Below are positions 25,673 through 34,081 of a DNA stretch of 34,081 nucleotides, in pieces. Source of the DNA: Coxiellaceae bacterium (GTDB lineage: Bacteria > Pseudomonadota > Gammaproteobacteria > Coxiellales > Coxiellaceae); contig WTGG01000027.1 in the NCBI GenBank assembly GCA_011523685.1, forward strand, positions 1 to 34,081, in the 5' to 3' direction. A program made the translations under genes and the position numbers. A model generated the notes under the pieces. It was not told the origin of the DNA. It was given only the letters and a program-made list of their open reading frames with translations, and did not search any database. Each line of letters opens with the position of its first letter. Position 1 is the stretch's first letter.

Positions 25673-26079
25673 TATTCACCAAAAAAATAGTTGATTTCAA
25701 AAGCGGCTGTATCTGCTGCATCAGAACCATGTACTGCATTCGCTTCGATAGAATCAGCGAAGTCTTTACGGATAGTACCCGCATCAGCTTCTGCTGGGTT
25801 CGTTGCACCCATTAATTCACGGTTTTTAGCAATCGCATTCTCACCTTCAAGCACTTGTATCATCACAGGACCTGACACCATGAATTGAACTAAGTCATTG
25901 AAAAAAGGTCTTTCTTTATGAACAGCATAAAACCCTTCTGCATCAGCTTGTGATAACTGTGCCATTTTTGCAGCTGCGATTTTAAGGCCTGCAGATTCGA
26001 AACGATCGTAAATTTTACCAATGACATTTTTTGCAACAGCATCGGGCTTGATGATAGAGAGTGTTTTTTCCAGCGCCAT
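25672..26079 (-). CDS. ndk: Nucleoside diphosphate kinase
   Basis: A 135-residue enzyme that transfers the gamma phosphate of ATP to NDPs through a phosphohistidine. K11 (IIKPDAV), R/T-lined pocket residues and catalytic H117 (NAVHGSDA) are visible. It is a few residues shorter than E. coli Ndk at the C-terminus, within family range. AAGGAG precedes the ATG. Co-transcribed with rlmN. Confidence 0.98.
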   Translation of the reverse strand: MALEKTLSIIKPDAVAKNVIGKIYDRFESAGLKIAAAKMAQLSQADAEGFYAVHKERPFFNDLVQFMVSGPVMIQVLEGENAIAKNRELMGATNPAEADAGTIRKDFADSIEANAVHGSDAADTAAFEINYFFGE

Positions 26080-26159
26080 GATGACTCCTTATGTGTTTAA
26101 AGTTAAATCAATACCAAGTAATAAGCGGCGAATTATACGTGGAAATCGCACTAAACTAA

Positions 26160-26193
26160 AGCACTCTCGCTCTTTTCCATGAGCGAGCGTGCT
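26160..26193 (-). terminator. Probable terminator of typA
   Basis: A 13-bp stem with one mismatch (26160-26172 with 26181-26193) and an 8-nt loop lies 31 bp after the typA stop; on the minus strand it is followed by TTAGTTTAG, a modest T-rich run. It insulates typA from ndk-rlmN. Confidence 0.65.
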
Positions 26194-26223
26194 TAAAATA
26201 AAAAATTGATGATAATCAGAAGA

Positions 26224-28032
26224 TTAGCGACTCAAGCGCTTTCTGTCAGACTCACTCAAGTGCTTTTTACGAATGCGTATTGAGCGCGGTGTCACCTCAA
26301 CCAGCTCATCATCCGCAATAAAGTCCATGGCCTGCTCTAAGGTCAAGCGAATCGGTGGAGTTAGAATGATACTTTCATCGGTACCAGACGCCCTCACGTT
26401 GGTGAGTTGTTTTTCTTTCGTCACATTCACCACTAAGTCGTTATCCCGTGTATGCACACCAACAATCATGCCTTCGTAGACCTCGGTTTGTGGTTCACAC
26501 ATCATTTCGCCACGCGACTGTAAATTCCATAACGCATAAGCGGTCGCCTTACCGGGCGCATTGGAAATTAATACGCCTCGGTGACGTGACACGATAGCGT
26601 CTTTACTGGACGGACCATAATGATCAAACACGTGATACATCAAGCCAGAACCCGAAGTCAGGGTTAAAAAGCGACCGTGAAAACCGATTAATCCGCGTGT
26701 TGGAATGATGTATTCCAAACGAACACGGCCTTTACCATCAGGCTCCATCGATTGAAGCGTGCCTTTACGTGCCGCTAATTGCTGCATGATATCACCTTGA
26801 TGCTCTTCGTTGATATCAAGCACCACACTTTCGAACGGCTCTGATAACACACCATCGATGGTTTTGGTGATCACTTCTGGACGTGAAACAGCCAGCTCGT
26901 AACCTTCACGACGCATCGTCTCAATCAAAATAGCCAAGTGCAATTCACCACGACCTGACACAATAAAACGATCCCCTTCAGCACCTGGCTGAACACGTAA
27001 CGCAACATTAGCAATGAGCTCTTTCTCTAGACGATCACCGATCTGACGACTGGTGACGTATTTACCTTCACGACCTGCAAACGGTGACGTATTCACCAAC
27101 ATAGAGATACTGACTGTCGGCTCATCCACAGCTAAAGCCGGTAAAGCTTCTTCGCTACCCACTTCACACAAGGTGTCTGATATCCGCAAGCCATCGATAC
27201 CTGATAACGCGACAATATCACCCGCCATGGCTGAATCGACATCGGTGCGTTGTAGCCCGGAAAAACCATATAAATGTAAAACGCGACCGTTACGTGTTTT
27301 ACCATCGGCAGCAATCACCGTCACCGGCGTATTACGCTTGATCGATCCGCGCGTAATACGACCCGTACCAATAACACCCACATAACTGGAATAATCCAAG
27401 GAACTGATTTGCATTTGAAAAGGACCATCTGCATTCACCTCAGGTGGAGACACTTGATCTACGATAGTTTGTAGTAATGGCGTCATGTCTTCTTGCGCAT
27501 CATCTAATGCGTTCATCGCAAAGCCTTGTAAAGCTGAGGCATAAATCACAGGGAAATCGAGCTGTTCATCGCTCGCATCAAGACTGACAAATAAATCAAA
27601 AATTTGGTCAACCACCCAATCAGGGCGTGCTCCTTCACGATCAACCTTGTTGATCACAACAATCGGCTTTAACCCCCAACTAAACGCTTTTTGTGTGACG
27701 AAACGCGTTTGTGGCATCGGACCATCAACAGCATCCACCAACAACAACACAGAATCCACCATAGACAGAATACGTTCAACTTCTCCACCGAAATCGGCGT
27801 GACCGGGTGTATCCACAATATTAATGCGATACCCTTCCCACTCAATTGCGGTGTTCTTCGCCAAGATGGTAATGCCGCGCTCTTTCTCAAGGGCATTAGA
27901 ATCCATGACACGCTCCACGGGCTGGGCGCGATCACCCAAGGTGTTTGTTTGACGTAATAGTTTATCGACCAGCGTGGTTTTTCCATGGTCTACGTGGGCA
28001 ATGATGGCAATATTTCGAATAGAATCAATCAT
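26224..28032 (-). CDS. typA: Translational GTPase TypA/BipA
   Basis: 602 residues with the full TypA layout: G1 AHVDHGKTT near residue 13, [17 protein letters not shown], an EF-Tu-like domain II, EF-G-like domains III/V ([19 protein letters not shown]) and the TypA-specific C-terminal domain ([28 protein letters not shown]). It binds the ribosome and is needed for growth at low temperature and under stress through 50S assembly. Monocistronic, with a terminator downstream. Confidence 0.98.
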   Translation of the reverse strand: MIDSIRNIAIIAHVDHGKTTLVDKLLRQTNTLGDRAQPVERVMDSNALEKERGITILAKNTAIEWEGYRINIVDTPGHADFGGEVERILSMVDSVLLLVDAVDGPMPQTRFVTQKAFSWGLKPIVVINKVDREGARPDWVVDQIFDLFVSLDASDEQLDFPVIYASALQGFAMNALDDAQEDMTPLLQTIVDQVSPPEVNADGPFQMQISSLDYSSYVGVIGTGRITRGSIKRNTPVTVIAADGKTRNGRVLHLYGFSGLQRTDVDSAMAGDIVALSGIDGLRISDTLCEVGSEEALPALAVDEPTVSISMLVNTSPFAGREGKYVTSRQIGDRLEKELIANVALRVQPGAEGDRFIVSGRGELHLAILIETMRREGYELAVSRPEVITKTIDGVLSEPFESVVLDINEEHQGDIMQQLAARKGTLQSMEPDGKGRVRLEYIIPTRGLIGFHGRFLTLTSGSGLMYHVFDHYGPSSKDAIVSRHRGVLISNAPGKATAYALWNLQSRGEMMCEPQTEVYEGMIVGVHTRDNDLVVNVTKEKQLTNVRASGTDESIILTPPIRLTLEQAMDFIADDELVEVTPRSIRIRKKHLSESDRKRLSR

Positions 28033-28248
28033 GAGTGTCTTTGGGGTCGTGAATAAGGCGTGGAGTATAACAAACCACCATGAGACTGCCTACCACTTTC
28101 ATGAGAGACTGATGTGTGCTGATAATATTCACAAAATTGACAAGCCTACAGGCCGTGGGTAATATCCAAGCCTATGATTCAATGAGTCATCTCCGCTACA
28201 GCTATCTCATGAATCGAACTTTCTTTCTTAACCTTTTTTGGATTAACC

Positions 28249-29652
28249 ATGTCCCAAGACCTCAAACGACGCCTTAAATCTCGACACCTTTCTATGATTG
28301 CTTTAGGCGGCTCTTTGGGAACAGGTATTTTCATTACTAGCGGATCTGCACTCTACATAGCAGGCGCTGGTGGCGCACTGATTGCCTACCTCATCATGGG
28401 GTTGTTGGTTTATATTTTAATGAATAGCTTAGGCGAGATGGCTGCTTACAATCCAGTGTCTGGAAGCTTCATTCAATATGCCTCAGATTATGTCAGTGAG
28501 CCGTTTGGTTTTACCATGGGCTATAACTATTGGTTCAATTGGGCCATTACGGTAGCCACAGAACTGGTTGCGGCCATGTTAATCATGGGGTTCTGGTTTC
28601 CTCATACCAACCCGCTTATTTGGTGCGCTTTGTTTTTTGGTTGCATCATCATGCTCAACTTACTCTCGGTTGAGAATTATGGTGAAGCCGAATATTGGTT
28701 ATCGTTCTTTAAAGTGCTCACCATTCTTATTTTTATTATCGTTGGTGTATTTGTCATCTTACACGACTTACATCACAGTGACTCAGCCATGACCAACTGG
28801 CAATCCAGTAATGCTATTTTTCACGGTGGCCTTACCAGCTTATTCGAAGTCTTCTTACTCTCTGGATTTGCCTTTCAAGGCTCAGAGCTTGTGGGTATCG
28901 CTGCCGGTGAAGCCGAAAACCCACAAAAAAGTATTCCTCGTGCTATCAAACAAGTCTTTTGGCGCATCTTGTTATTTTATGTGTTAACCATGTTTGTGAT
29001 CAGTTGCGTGATTCCATACACGGACACACGACTATTGAATTCAGGCAATAGCGTTTCATTAAGCCCTTTCACATTGCTTTTCGCGCACATTGGCTTAAGT
29101 CATGCTGCCTCTTTAATGAATGGTGTTATCTTGGTCGCTGTACTGTCGGCTTGTAATGCAGACCTCTATTCCGCCACACGCATCCTGTGGCACATGAGCA
29201 AGGAAGGAAATGCACCAAAAATATTTCGTCGCACCAATCGATTTGGCGTACCAACCACAGCGTTAGCAGCCACCGCAGTATTTGGTTTGCTAGGATTTTT
29301 ATGCAACTACTTAGGTAGTGGACGTTTGTTCCTATGGTTGGTTAATATCTCTAGTCTCGCAGGCTTTATTGCTTGGACAGGCATTGCCGTCAGCCACTAT
29401 CAGTTTAGAAAGCATTACCTCAAACAAGGCTATGCATTAGAAGATCTTCCCTACCAAGCTAAAGGCTACCCCGCAGCACCTCTGTTTGCACTGATACTAA
29501 GTCTTATTATCATGATTGGTCAGGCCTTCGTTTTGCTGCTGGAGGGACATTTCTCTTTCACAGACCTTGCTGCAACCTATATTGGTATACCGATATTAGC
29601 ATTGATCTGGATTGGCAAATCGATCAGTCATCGTCGTCGATTAAATCATTAA
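28249..29652 (+). CDS. AAT-family amino acid permease (APC superfamily)
   Basis: A 467-residue membrane protein with about 12 helices. The N-terminal LKSRHLSMIALGGSLGTGIF is the AAT-family signature (LysP, AnsP, CycA, GabP group), followed by SGSALYIAGAGGAL, ELVGIAAGEAENP and ARILWHMSKEGNAPK. It drives proton-coupled uptake of an amino acid; the exact substrate cannot be assigned, though the overall pattern is close to LysP/AnsP-like proteins. It is divergent from typA and is not part of an operon. Confidence 0.94.
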   Translation: MSQDLKRRLKSRHLSMIALGGSLGTGIFITSGSALYIAGAGGALIAYLIMGLLVYILMNSLGEMAAYNPVSGSFIQYASDYVSEPFGFTMGYNYWFNWAITVATELVAAMLIMGFWFPHTNPLIWCALFFGCIIMLNLLSVENYGEAEYWLSFFKVLTILIFIIVGVFVILHDLHHSDSAMTNWQSSNAIFHGGLTSLFEVFLLSGFAFQGSELVGIAAGEAENPQKSIPRAIKQVFWRILLFYVLTMFVISCVIPYTDTRLLNSGNSVSLSPFTLLFAHIGLSHAASLMNGVILVAVLSACNADLYSATRILWHMSKEGNAPKIFRRTNRFGVPTTALAATAVFGLLGFLCNYLGSGRLFLWLVNISSLAGFIAWTGIAVSHYQFRKHYLKQGYALEDLPYQAKGYPAAPLFALILSLIIMIGQAFVLLLEGHFSFTDLAATYIGIPILALIWIGKSISHRRRLNH

Positions 29653-29916
29653 TACGTTTTAAATCACAATTTTGTCTTCAATTTCAGAATACTGGGTTTC
29701 AAGTTGAAGCTTACAATTCGCTTTTTTGTTGATTGTTTTCCGAACATTCTAACACCACAAGGCCATATTAATGAGGTATTGTAGCGCTGAAAAAATTTCC
29801 GTGCCTCCAAAAAATTTTGAGGATTATAGGTGACTGTCAAGAACAGCCGAACATGGATAATGGCGCTTGATAAGCATACATCTACCAACAATGATTTAAA
29901 AAAGATATCCGACACT

Positions 29917-31199
29917 CTAGTGTACGACAACTGATAGTAAACAACTTGAACTTGTTGCCAAAATAAAAGCACAATTTCGTCTATCCGGGTTTTTCAATAA
30001 CGCCAGACAACTGATAAAACTTGATATCATAAGAATGAAGGCTGCGACACTAATGGGTTCAAAGTTTGCATGCTTAAGCTTCACAAGATTCGTTACAAAT
30101 ATTAGACATAATAATAAAGGCAAAGCCAATAAATAAGGCAGCCATTTTTTAATCTGAAAAGAACAATCCCAATATGATTGATAGCCCAATACTAATGCAA
30201 GAGTAATTATTGGGTATGCTGGAAGCATAAATCTTGAGGCATAAAAATTCATGATTATTGAAAAAAATAACATCACAGGAATTTGGCTTATCAATAAAAT
30301 GAACCACAATTGATTAAACAATCTATTCGTCCTTAAAGCCCCGCAGGAAAATAACAATGCCGACCAAAGAAGAAAGTGCATAATTAAGTTAACCACCGTA
30401 TTCAAGTGGAAATGAAACCATCCTATATAATCTGAAGGGTGATGAATAAAATAACTCCACACATCCTTAGGGTAATTGTACATTACAGCAACAAACCAAA
30501 TTAGCAAAGGTATAACAGAAGCAAATGTAGCACCAAGAACAGGCAAAGATAAAATATCTTTTTACTTAGGAGAAAATTTCAAAATTACCAGTAAAGGTAG
30601 AACAAATATTAAAATAATAGGCCCCTTTATCATCAGACCAAAGCCCAACCCCAGTGACCACAACACAAGACCAAGCAGAGAATCTAATACTTGCCAACGT
30701 AACAAGCCATAAAGACTCAGCAAAACACAGGGCATCATAAAATTCTCATAACGGTGCTACATAGAAAAATGGCAGTAAAATGGGTTGCTCAGCAGAATTA
30801 TGGGTGAAATAACAGCCATATCTTTGATATAAAGTAGACGTTTATATAATCGCTCACAACCATACAGTAAAAATCCGTTTAAAAAAACGATACTTAGCAT
30901 CACACTCTTAAGGGCAATATCGCTAATGCCAAATAACTTAATAACTTATAAAACAAAGCAACTACCCAAAACATCCCTAGGGGCTTCTCAAGATACAACC
31001 CACCATTGCTACGATGTGCAATGAGAAAGAGATGATCTTTGACAAAGATTTTCGTCCACGGTACGTAGTTGGACTGATTACCACGTAGCCACCCAATGAT
31101 CATTAGACTTTGACAGACCCAATATATAAGAACAATGGCACATAACAAGTAACATACACTCAGTGTCTGCCTTTTAGAGGGATCAAAGCTGTTCAGCAT
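29917..31199 (-). pseudogene. Broken GT39/ArnT-like glycosyltransferase
   Basis: Several minus-strand frames join into one membrane glycosyltransferase of the ArnT/PMT (GT39) type, which moves sugars from lipid carriers in the periplasm. The N-terminal piece (31199 onwards) holds GLYLEKPLGMFWVVALFYKL. A perfect 8-bp duplication at 30932-30947 then shifts the frame; removing it restores YKLFGISDIALKSVM. The next piece has a TAG at 30757-30759 and a TAA at 30562-30564 around LGFGLMIKGPI, a typical family helix. The last piece (to 29917) carries about five helices. At the DE motif near the N-terminus the sequence reads NQSNY, so a catalytic Asp was perhaps lost as well. Sequence to about 29655 may be further C-terminal debris. 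Clearly non-functional. Confidence 0.8.
30932..30947 (-). repeat. 8-bp tandem duplication causing a frameshift
   Basis: AATAACTT occurs twice in direct succession (30932-30939 and 30940-30947) inside the GT39-like gene. Deleting one copy rejoins the frames into a family-typical YKLFG segment. Confidence 0.85.
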
Positions 31200-31429
31200 G
31201 CACTTAACCGTTGCTGTTTATGATCAGCAAACATAACAGGAGAATTGCTACAAATCATTTTTTGGGAACTCCACATACACCATCTCCATCTAATTCTAAT
31301 CAAACAGTGGAACGCAGATACAGACATATCATAGACAATTATACATTCTCAATCAGCATCTACATTGAAAATCATACCTCCAACCTCAAAATTATAGATT
31401 ATTAAAAATTGGATCATTTATTTGAAATT

Positions 31430-31694
31430 ATAAACCCATATCAATAATGACTTTTTTATCTTAACTGAAACATCCCTCAATGAGAGCAATCCCTTCTTTT
31501 TTAGAGAGTGTCATTAAGGATTCGGATCCCATTAATAGCTGACTTTGAGTGGTTAGTTTTTTCGTAGTGGTGGATACTGATTAAGACCCTCCTGAATTAA
31601 AACCTTTGATCGTGACGGTATTGTTTTTTTGACCTAAGGCTTTTGAGATGAGTATCACTTTAATTACCGTATCTTTATACTTATTTTTAATCAC
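31430..31694 (-). pseudogene. Decayed continuation downstream of the small secreted protein gene
   Basis: Directly after the TAA of the next gene (31695), and in the same frame, comes GTG and a coding-like run (KYKDTVIKVILISKALGQ, then TVTIKGFNSGG) interrupted by TAA, then KKLTTQSQLLMGSESLMTLS and KKEGIALIEGC, another TAA, and a final stop near 31430. It may be a second decayed gene or the former C-terminal half of the upstream protein. No family recognised. The rest of the gap to 31199 shows nothing. Confidence 0.4.
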
Positions 31695-32153
31695 TTAGTT
31701 ATGTAATCGTTTACATGATATGATTGCATCATTCTTCGATTGAATATCTCTCTTTGGTATAGTGACAATTTCTTCATGTGGCAATGTATAGGTCTTGTTA
31801 TTAAAAATAAGTTCACAAGAAGAATCCTGTATATAGTTTAAAGTATTTATTCCAGCTCGTGCAGGAGGAACATATTTATCTATAATTCTTTTTGGATCTA
31901 GCGGATAAAAACCAAAGCTTTCACATTCTAAATCGACACTTTTGGTTGGGGATCGATTAGTTAATGGAGTGGTTTTTCCAATTAAGTTTGTATCTGGATT
32001 AGCACAATACCAAAGTCCTATTTTTTCTCGAAGTTTATTATCAGGCGACAAACTTACTTTTATGGTCGCTGAGAAGGGTTCATTTTTAGCAGTTGTGATT
32101 GAAACAATAAAAATCATCCCTAGTGCTGTTAATGTGATTAATACCTGTTTCAT
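31695..32153 (-). CDS. Small secreted protein, unknown function
   Basis: 152 residues with a signal peptide (1-22, ending TTAKN) and a mature part of about 130 residues with four cysteines (LWYCANPD, LECESFG, SSCELIF, ISCKRL) that could form two disulfides. GAGGTC precedes the ATG. The strand-rich pattern suggests a small beta-sheet periplasmic or secreted domain. I recognise no family. It sits in a decayed stretch and its frame continues, with stops, past its own TAA. Confidence 0.6.
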   Translation of the reverse strand: MKQVLITLTALGMIFIVSITTAKNEPFSATIKVSLSPDNKLREKIGLWYCANPDTNLIGKTTPLTNRSPTKSVDLECESFGFYPLDPKRIIDKYVPPARAGINTLNYIQDSSCELIFNNKTYTLPHEEIVTIPKRDIQSKNDAIISCKRLHN

Positions 32154-32232
32154 TGCCAGACCTCTATCTTTTTTTTTTCAGGACGATACTAATTATAGAC
32201 CATAATTCATAATTTGCTTGGAAATAGAGATA

Positions 32233-32394
32233 ATGTCGAGTGCACACGGTGATACTACACAAAAATGCTTAAACGAACATCCAATAGACCAATGCGCTTG
32301 CGATGCAGGACCACCATGCGCGGGTGAGAAAATTAAGACCATTAAAAAAAATCAAAACCATTGGCTTGGAACTCGTGATAGAGTTTCGCAGTAG
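32233..32394 (+). CDS. Possible 53-residue Cys-rich small protein
   Basis: A plus-strand ATG at 32233 with AGAGA upstream opens 53 codons ending TAG at 32392. It contains four Cys within 18 residues (KCLNEHPIDQCACDAGPPC) and a basic C-terminal half (KIKTIKKNQNHW). The clustered cysteines suggest metal binding or disulfides. It could also be a fragment of a larger lost gene. No promoter or family evidence. Confidence 0.3.
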   Translation: MSSAHGDTTQKCLNEHPIDQCACDAGPPCAGEKIKTIKKNQNHWLGTRDRVSQ

Positions 32395-32533
32395 CTCCTA
32401 CACTCGATAAATTTAATGTATCGGGTTTAATGAATTTCCAGTATCTATTACGCGTCAGCCAATCACGGGGCTAATATTACAGAGATAGGTTACCTTTTCT
32501 ACTTACAGCACCCCTATCACCCTCTCAAAACAT

Positions 32534-33409
32534 CTACCAGCTCACTAATTGATCTAAACAAGATTGAATCATAGCGTCTATCGCTTTAGGCATATCACCA
32601 TGCACCTGTTGTGTGACACGATTATTGATAGCTGTACATACCGAAGCGACGTTATGCCCTAGCGCGCCACCTAATGCAAATATCAATGCTGTCTCCATTT
32701 CTAAATTTAAAAAGGCATGGTCTTTATAGTTAATCGTTTCTAGAGACTCGATCATTGATGATGCTCTTAAGGGCAATCGTAAACTACGGCATTGCGCACC
32801 AAAAAAACTTGGACACGTCAGTGTCATACCGACATGACCTAAAGACGATAAATGATCCACCAACGCCTGCGTACCTAAACCTGTATACAAACTATGTTTC
32901 ACGTAGTCCGGCACATATGATCCAACTGCGGTCAACAAACCTTGAGCCTCTGATTCAAGATCAATCGCATAAGCATTAAACACACCATCTAAACCTAAAG
33001 CATACCGCGAAACAATCATCTCACCAGGATTAACACTAGGATGAATGGCACCACAGGTACCCAGTCGTAAGAAAGTCAGTTGCTTAAATGACTCTTTCAC
33101 TGTTCGTGTCTTGAAATCAATGTTTGCTAACGCATCTAATTCATTCATTGCAATATCAACGCAACCACTACCAATGCCGGTTGAAACGACAGATAAATGA
33201 CGACCTCGATACCATCCAGTATGCGTCACAAATTCTCGATGCGATTTTTTAACGTCTATACGGTCAAAATATTGCGAAACGTGCGGGACACGTCCAGGGT
33301 CACCCACTAAAATAACGGTTGAAGCTAGTTCCTCTGGTAACAACGACAAATGGTATATCGACCCATCGGTATTGGTTAACAGTGCAGTTTCCTCTATTAC
33401 TCGACTCAT
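32534..33409 (-). CDS. udp: Uridine phosphorylase-like nucleoside phosphorylase
   Basis: A 291-residue member of the nucleoside phosphorylase-I family. The phosphate-binding GDPGRV (36-41), STGIGSGCVDIAMNEL, LRLGTCGAIHPSVNPGE, the ribose-binding NLEMET and the tail NNRVTQQV follow E. coli Udp closely (its NRTQQ pattern specifies uracil), so uridine is the likeliest substrate. It converts uridine and phosphate to uracil and ribose-1-phosphate for salvage. It is about 40 residues longer than E. coli Udp. GAGGA precedes the ATG at 33409. Divergent from the surface-protein gene. Confidence 0.88.
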   Translation of the reverse strand: MSRVIEETALLTNTDGSIYHLSLLPEELASTVILVGDPGRVPHVSQYFDRIDVKKSHREFVTHTGWYRGRHLSVVSTGIGSGCVDIAMNELDALANIDFKTRTVKESFKQLTFLRLGTCGAIHPSVNPGEMIVSRYALGLDGVFNAYAIDLESEAQGLLTAVGSYVPDYVKHSLYTGLGTQALVDHLSSLGHVGMTLTCPSFFGAQCRSLRLPLRASSMIESLETINYKDHAFLNLEMETALIFALGGALGHNVASVCTAINNRVTQQVHGDMPKAIDAMIQSCLDQLVSW

Positions 33410-33528
33410 AGATGATCCTCATTCGCTTGCTTGGTGATATTGGCTTGATAATAAGAGCATACAGAAAAAAATAACAGCTTTATTCAACTAGTTACAAAAA
33501 ACCTCAACATTACCTAAAATAAATAATC

Positions 33529-33542
33529 TATAATATATTATA
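33529..33542. promoter_or_regulatory. AT palindrome in the udp/surface-protein divergent region
   Basis: TATAATATATTATA is a perfect 14-bp palindrome that also supplies consensus-like -10 hexamers (TATAAT on either strand). It may be the -10 region for the surface-protein gene, 18 bp upstream of its first ATG, or a binding site. Confidence 0.3.
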
Positions 33543-33559
33543 TACTAAAAATTAGCGAA

Positions 33560-34081
33560 ATGAACATGAGGAGAGTCACAACAAAAACACAGGATTTAAC
33601 TCAAAGGAACCGAAAACACTGGGGTTTAGCCTCACCAGCTCCGCTTAATCTAATATTTTTTACTTGGGGTATTTACCTGCTCTTTCAACACCCATACGCT
33701 CATAGCGACACCACCCAATCCTCAATGCCATCCGATAGCGAAAATACACATGCACCAGGGGACATACAATCATTAAAAGTATCACCACTCGCCCAAGCAG
33801 AGCCACCAAGCCTAGATACGGAAGCTCACCTTCGCACAACTGCCAATGAAATCGAAGAAGAAACACCGATGACTGGAAATAATGCGAGCATTGAAAGCGG
33901 TGGTATGAGCAGCACCGTACTACTCGTCTTAGCGGGTGCGGCAGGTGTTGGCATTGCAGCTGCGGCTGGAGGCGGCGGTGGCAGTAGTGGAGACAACAGC
34001 ACAACGCCCCCTTCAACGCCAGTCATACCTGATGGCGATGGCGGCGATGGCAGCGATGGCGGCGATGGCGGCGATGGCGGC
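33560..34081 (+). CDS. N-terminus of a probable large repetitive surface protein/adhesin (partial)
   Basis: From ATG 33560 (or 33566) the plus strand is open for 174 codons to the window edge. A basic N-terminus and hydrophobic segment (about 30-45: LNLIFFTWGIYLLF) form a long signal region; an acidic Ser/Thr/Glu-rich stretch follows; then a hydrophobic Ala/Gly segment (VLLVLAGAAGVGIAAAAGGGGG) and a linker STTPPSTPVIPD leading into Gly-Asp repeats. The order signal region, Ala-Gly hydrophobic segment, poly-Gly, TPPSTP linker is typical of the start of giant Ig-like or RTX-type adhesins of gammaproteobacteria. No good ribosome binding site precedes either ATG. Two minus-strand ORFs here are shadows. 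Confidence 0.65.
   Translation, partial: MNMRRVTTKTQDLTQRNRKHWGLASPAPLNLIFFTWGIYLLFQHPYAHSDTTQSSMPSDSENTHAPGDIQSLKVSPLAQAEPPSLDTEAHLRTTANEIEEETPMTGNNASIESGGMSSTVLLVLAGAAGVGIAAAAGGGGGSSGDNSTTPPSTPVIPDGDGGDGSDGGDGGDGG
34031..34081 (+). repeat. 9-bp tandem repeat (GATGGCGGC) at the window end
   Basis: GATGGCGGC and one-base variants repeat in frame to the edge of the window, encoding DGG/DGD/DGS units. The array continues beyond the window, so its length is unknown. A short-period in-frame repeat of this kind is prone to length changes. Confidence 0.85.

Noticed and set aside
29664-29972. A 102-residue minus-strand ORF as a separate gene
   Set aside because: It overlaps the last piece of the broken GT39-like gene in another frame and a third frame there also looks coding-like, as expected in a decayed gene tail. 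Kept only as possible debris.
29653-32533. A mobile element as the cause of the eroded region
   Set aside because: I found no transposase motif, terminal inverted repeat or target duplication; the only duplication is the 8-bp one inside the GT39-like gene.
33660-34026. Two minus-strand ORFs opposite the end of the window
   Set aside because: Their Pro/Leu/Ala runs are the antisense of the Gly/Asp/Ala-rich surface-protein frame on the plus strand, which has the signal region and the in-frame repeat.

Overview
This window is chromosomal DNA from a moderately AT-rich gammaproteobacterium. Typical markers are Der, WaaF, RhlE, RlmN, an ndk-rlmN pair with overlapping stop and start, TypA, a DsbA-type protein resembling Coxiella Com1, a cyclic-nucleotide-type MscS channel and AAT/APC permeases. 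The mix of intact housekeeping genes and many decaying accessory genes suggests a host- or protist-associated lineage, possibly near Legionellales/Coxiellaceae. That placement is an inference; no search was run. I see no rRNA, convincing tRNA, CRISPR array, intact insertion sequence or phage module.

Layout. From 1 to 8 kb, mostly minus strand: the start of an unknown gene, an AlkB-like dioxygenase, a cytochrome b561, the azlC/azlD branched-chain amino acid exporter pair, a porin coupled to an unusual PBP-transglycosylase-LysM fusion, a small membrane protein and alanine dehydrogenase. From 7.5 to 11.7 kb, minus strand: a tight four-gene operon (APC permease, family 2 glycosyltransferase, MTA/SAH-nucleosidase-like protein, spore-photoproduct-lyase-like radical SAM enzyme). 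From 11.9 to 13.5 kb: a divergent MscS/cNMP-domain channel. From 13.5 to 16.6 kb: an eroded accessory stretch with a TetR-like remnant, a tail-anchored orphan protein, a Cys-rich secreted protein split by an in-frame TGA, and a degenerate duplicated fragment. From 16.6 to 19 kb: der-waaF. From 19.1 to 21.7 kb, plus strand: an orphan MoaD/ThiS-like protein, a periplasmic coiled-coil protein, mvaB and a DsbA/Com1-like protein ending in a clear terminator. From 21.9 to 28 kb, minus strand: rhlE, a gene interrupted by a stop codon, ndk-rlmN and typA. From 28.2 kb: an AAT-family permease, a broken GT39/ArnT-like glycosyltransferase, small secreted or decayed ORFs, and uridine phosphorylase. The window ends inside a plus-strand gene for a probable very large repetitive surface protein.

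Themes. First, several reading frames are interrupted by a single in-frame stop after which the same frame stays coding-like (13.8, 15.9, 21.9, 24.3 and 30.5-30.8 kb). The simplest reading is recent gene decay; leaky stops are possible in places. Second, the nucleosidase/SPL-like pair suggests a radical SAM enzyme with its own 5'-deoxyadenosine disposal partner, in an operon with a glycosyltransferase and a permease. Third, a periplasmic-binding-protein-like domain fused to a MltD-like transglycosylase and coupled to a porin suggests an envelope module linking peptidoglycan remodelling with an outer-membrane channel.
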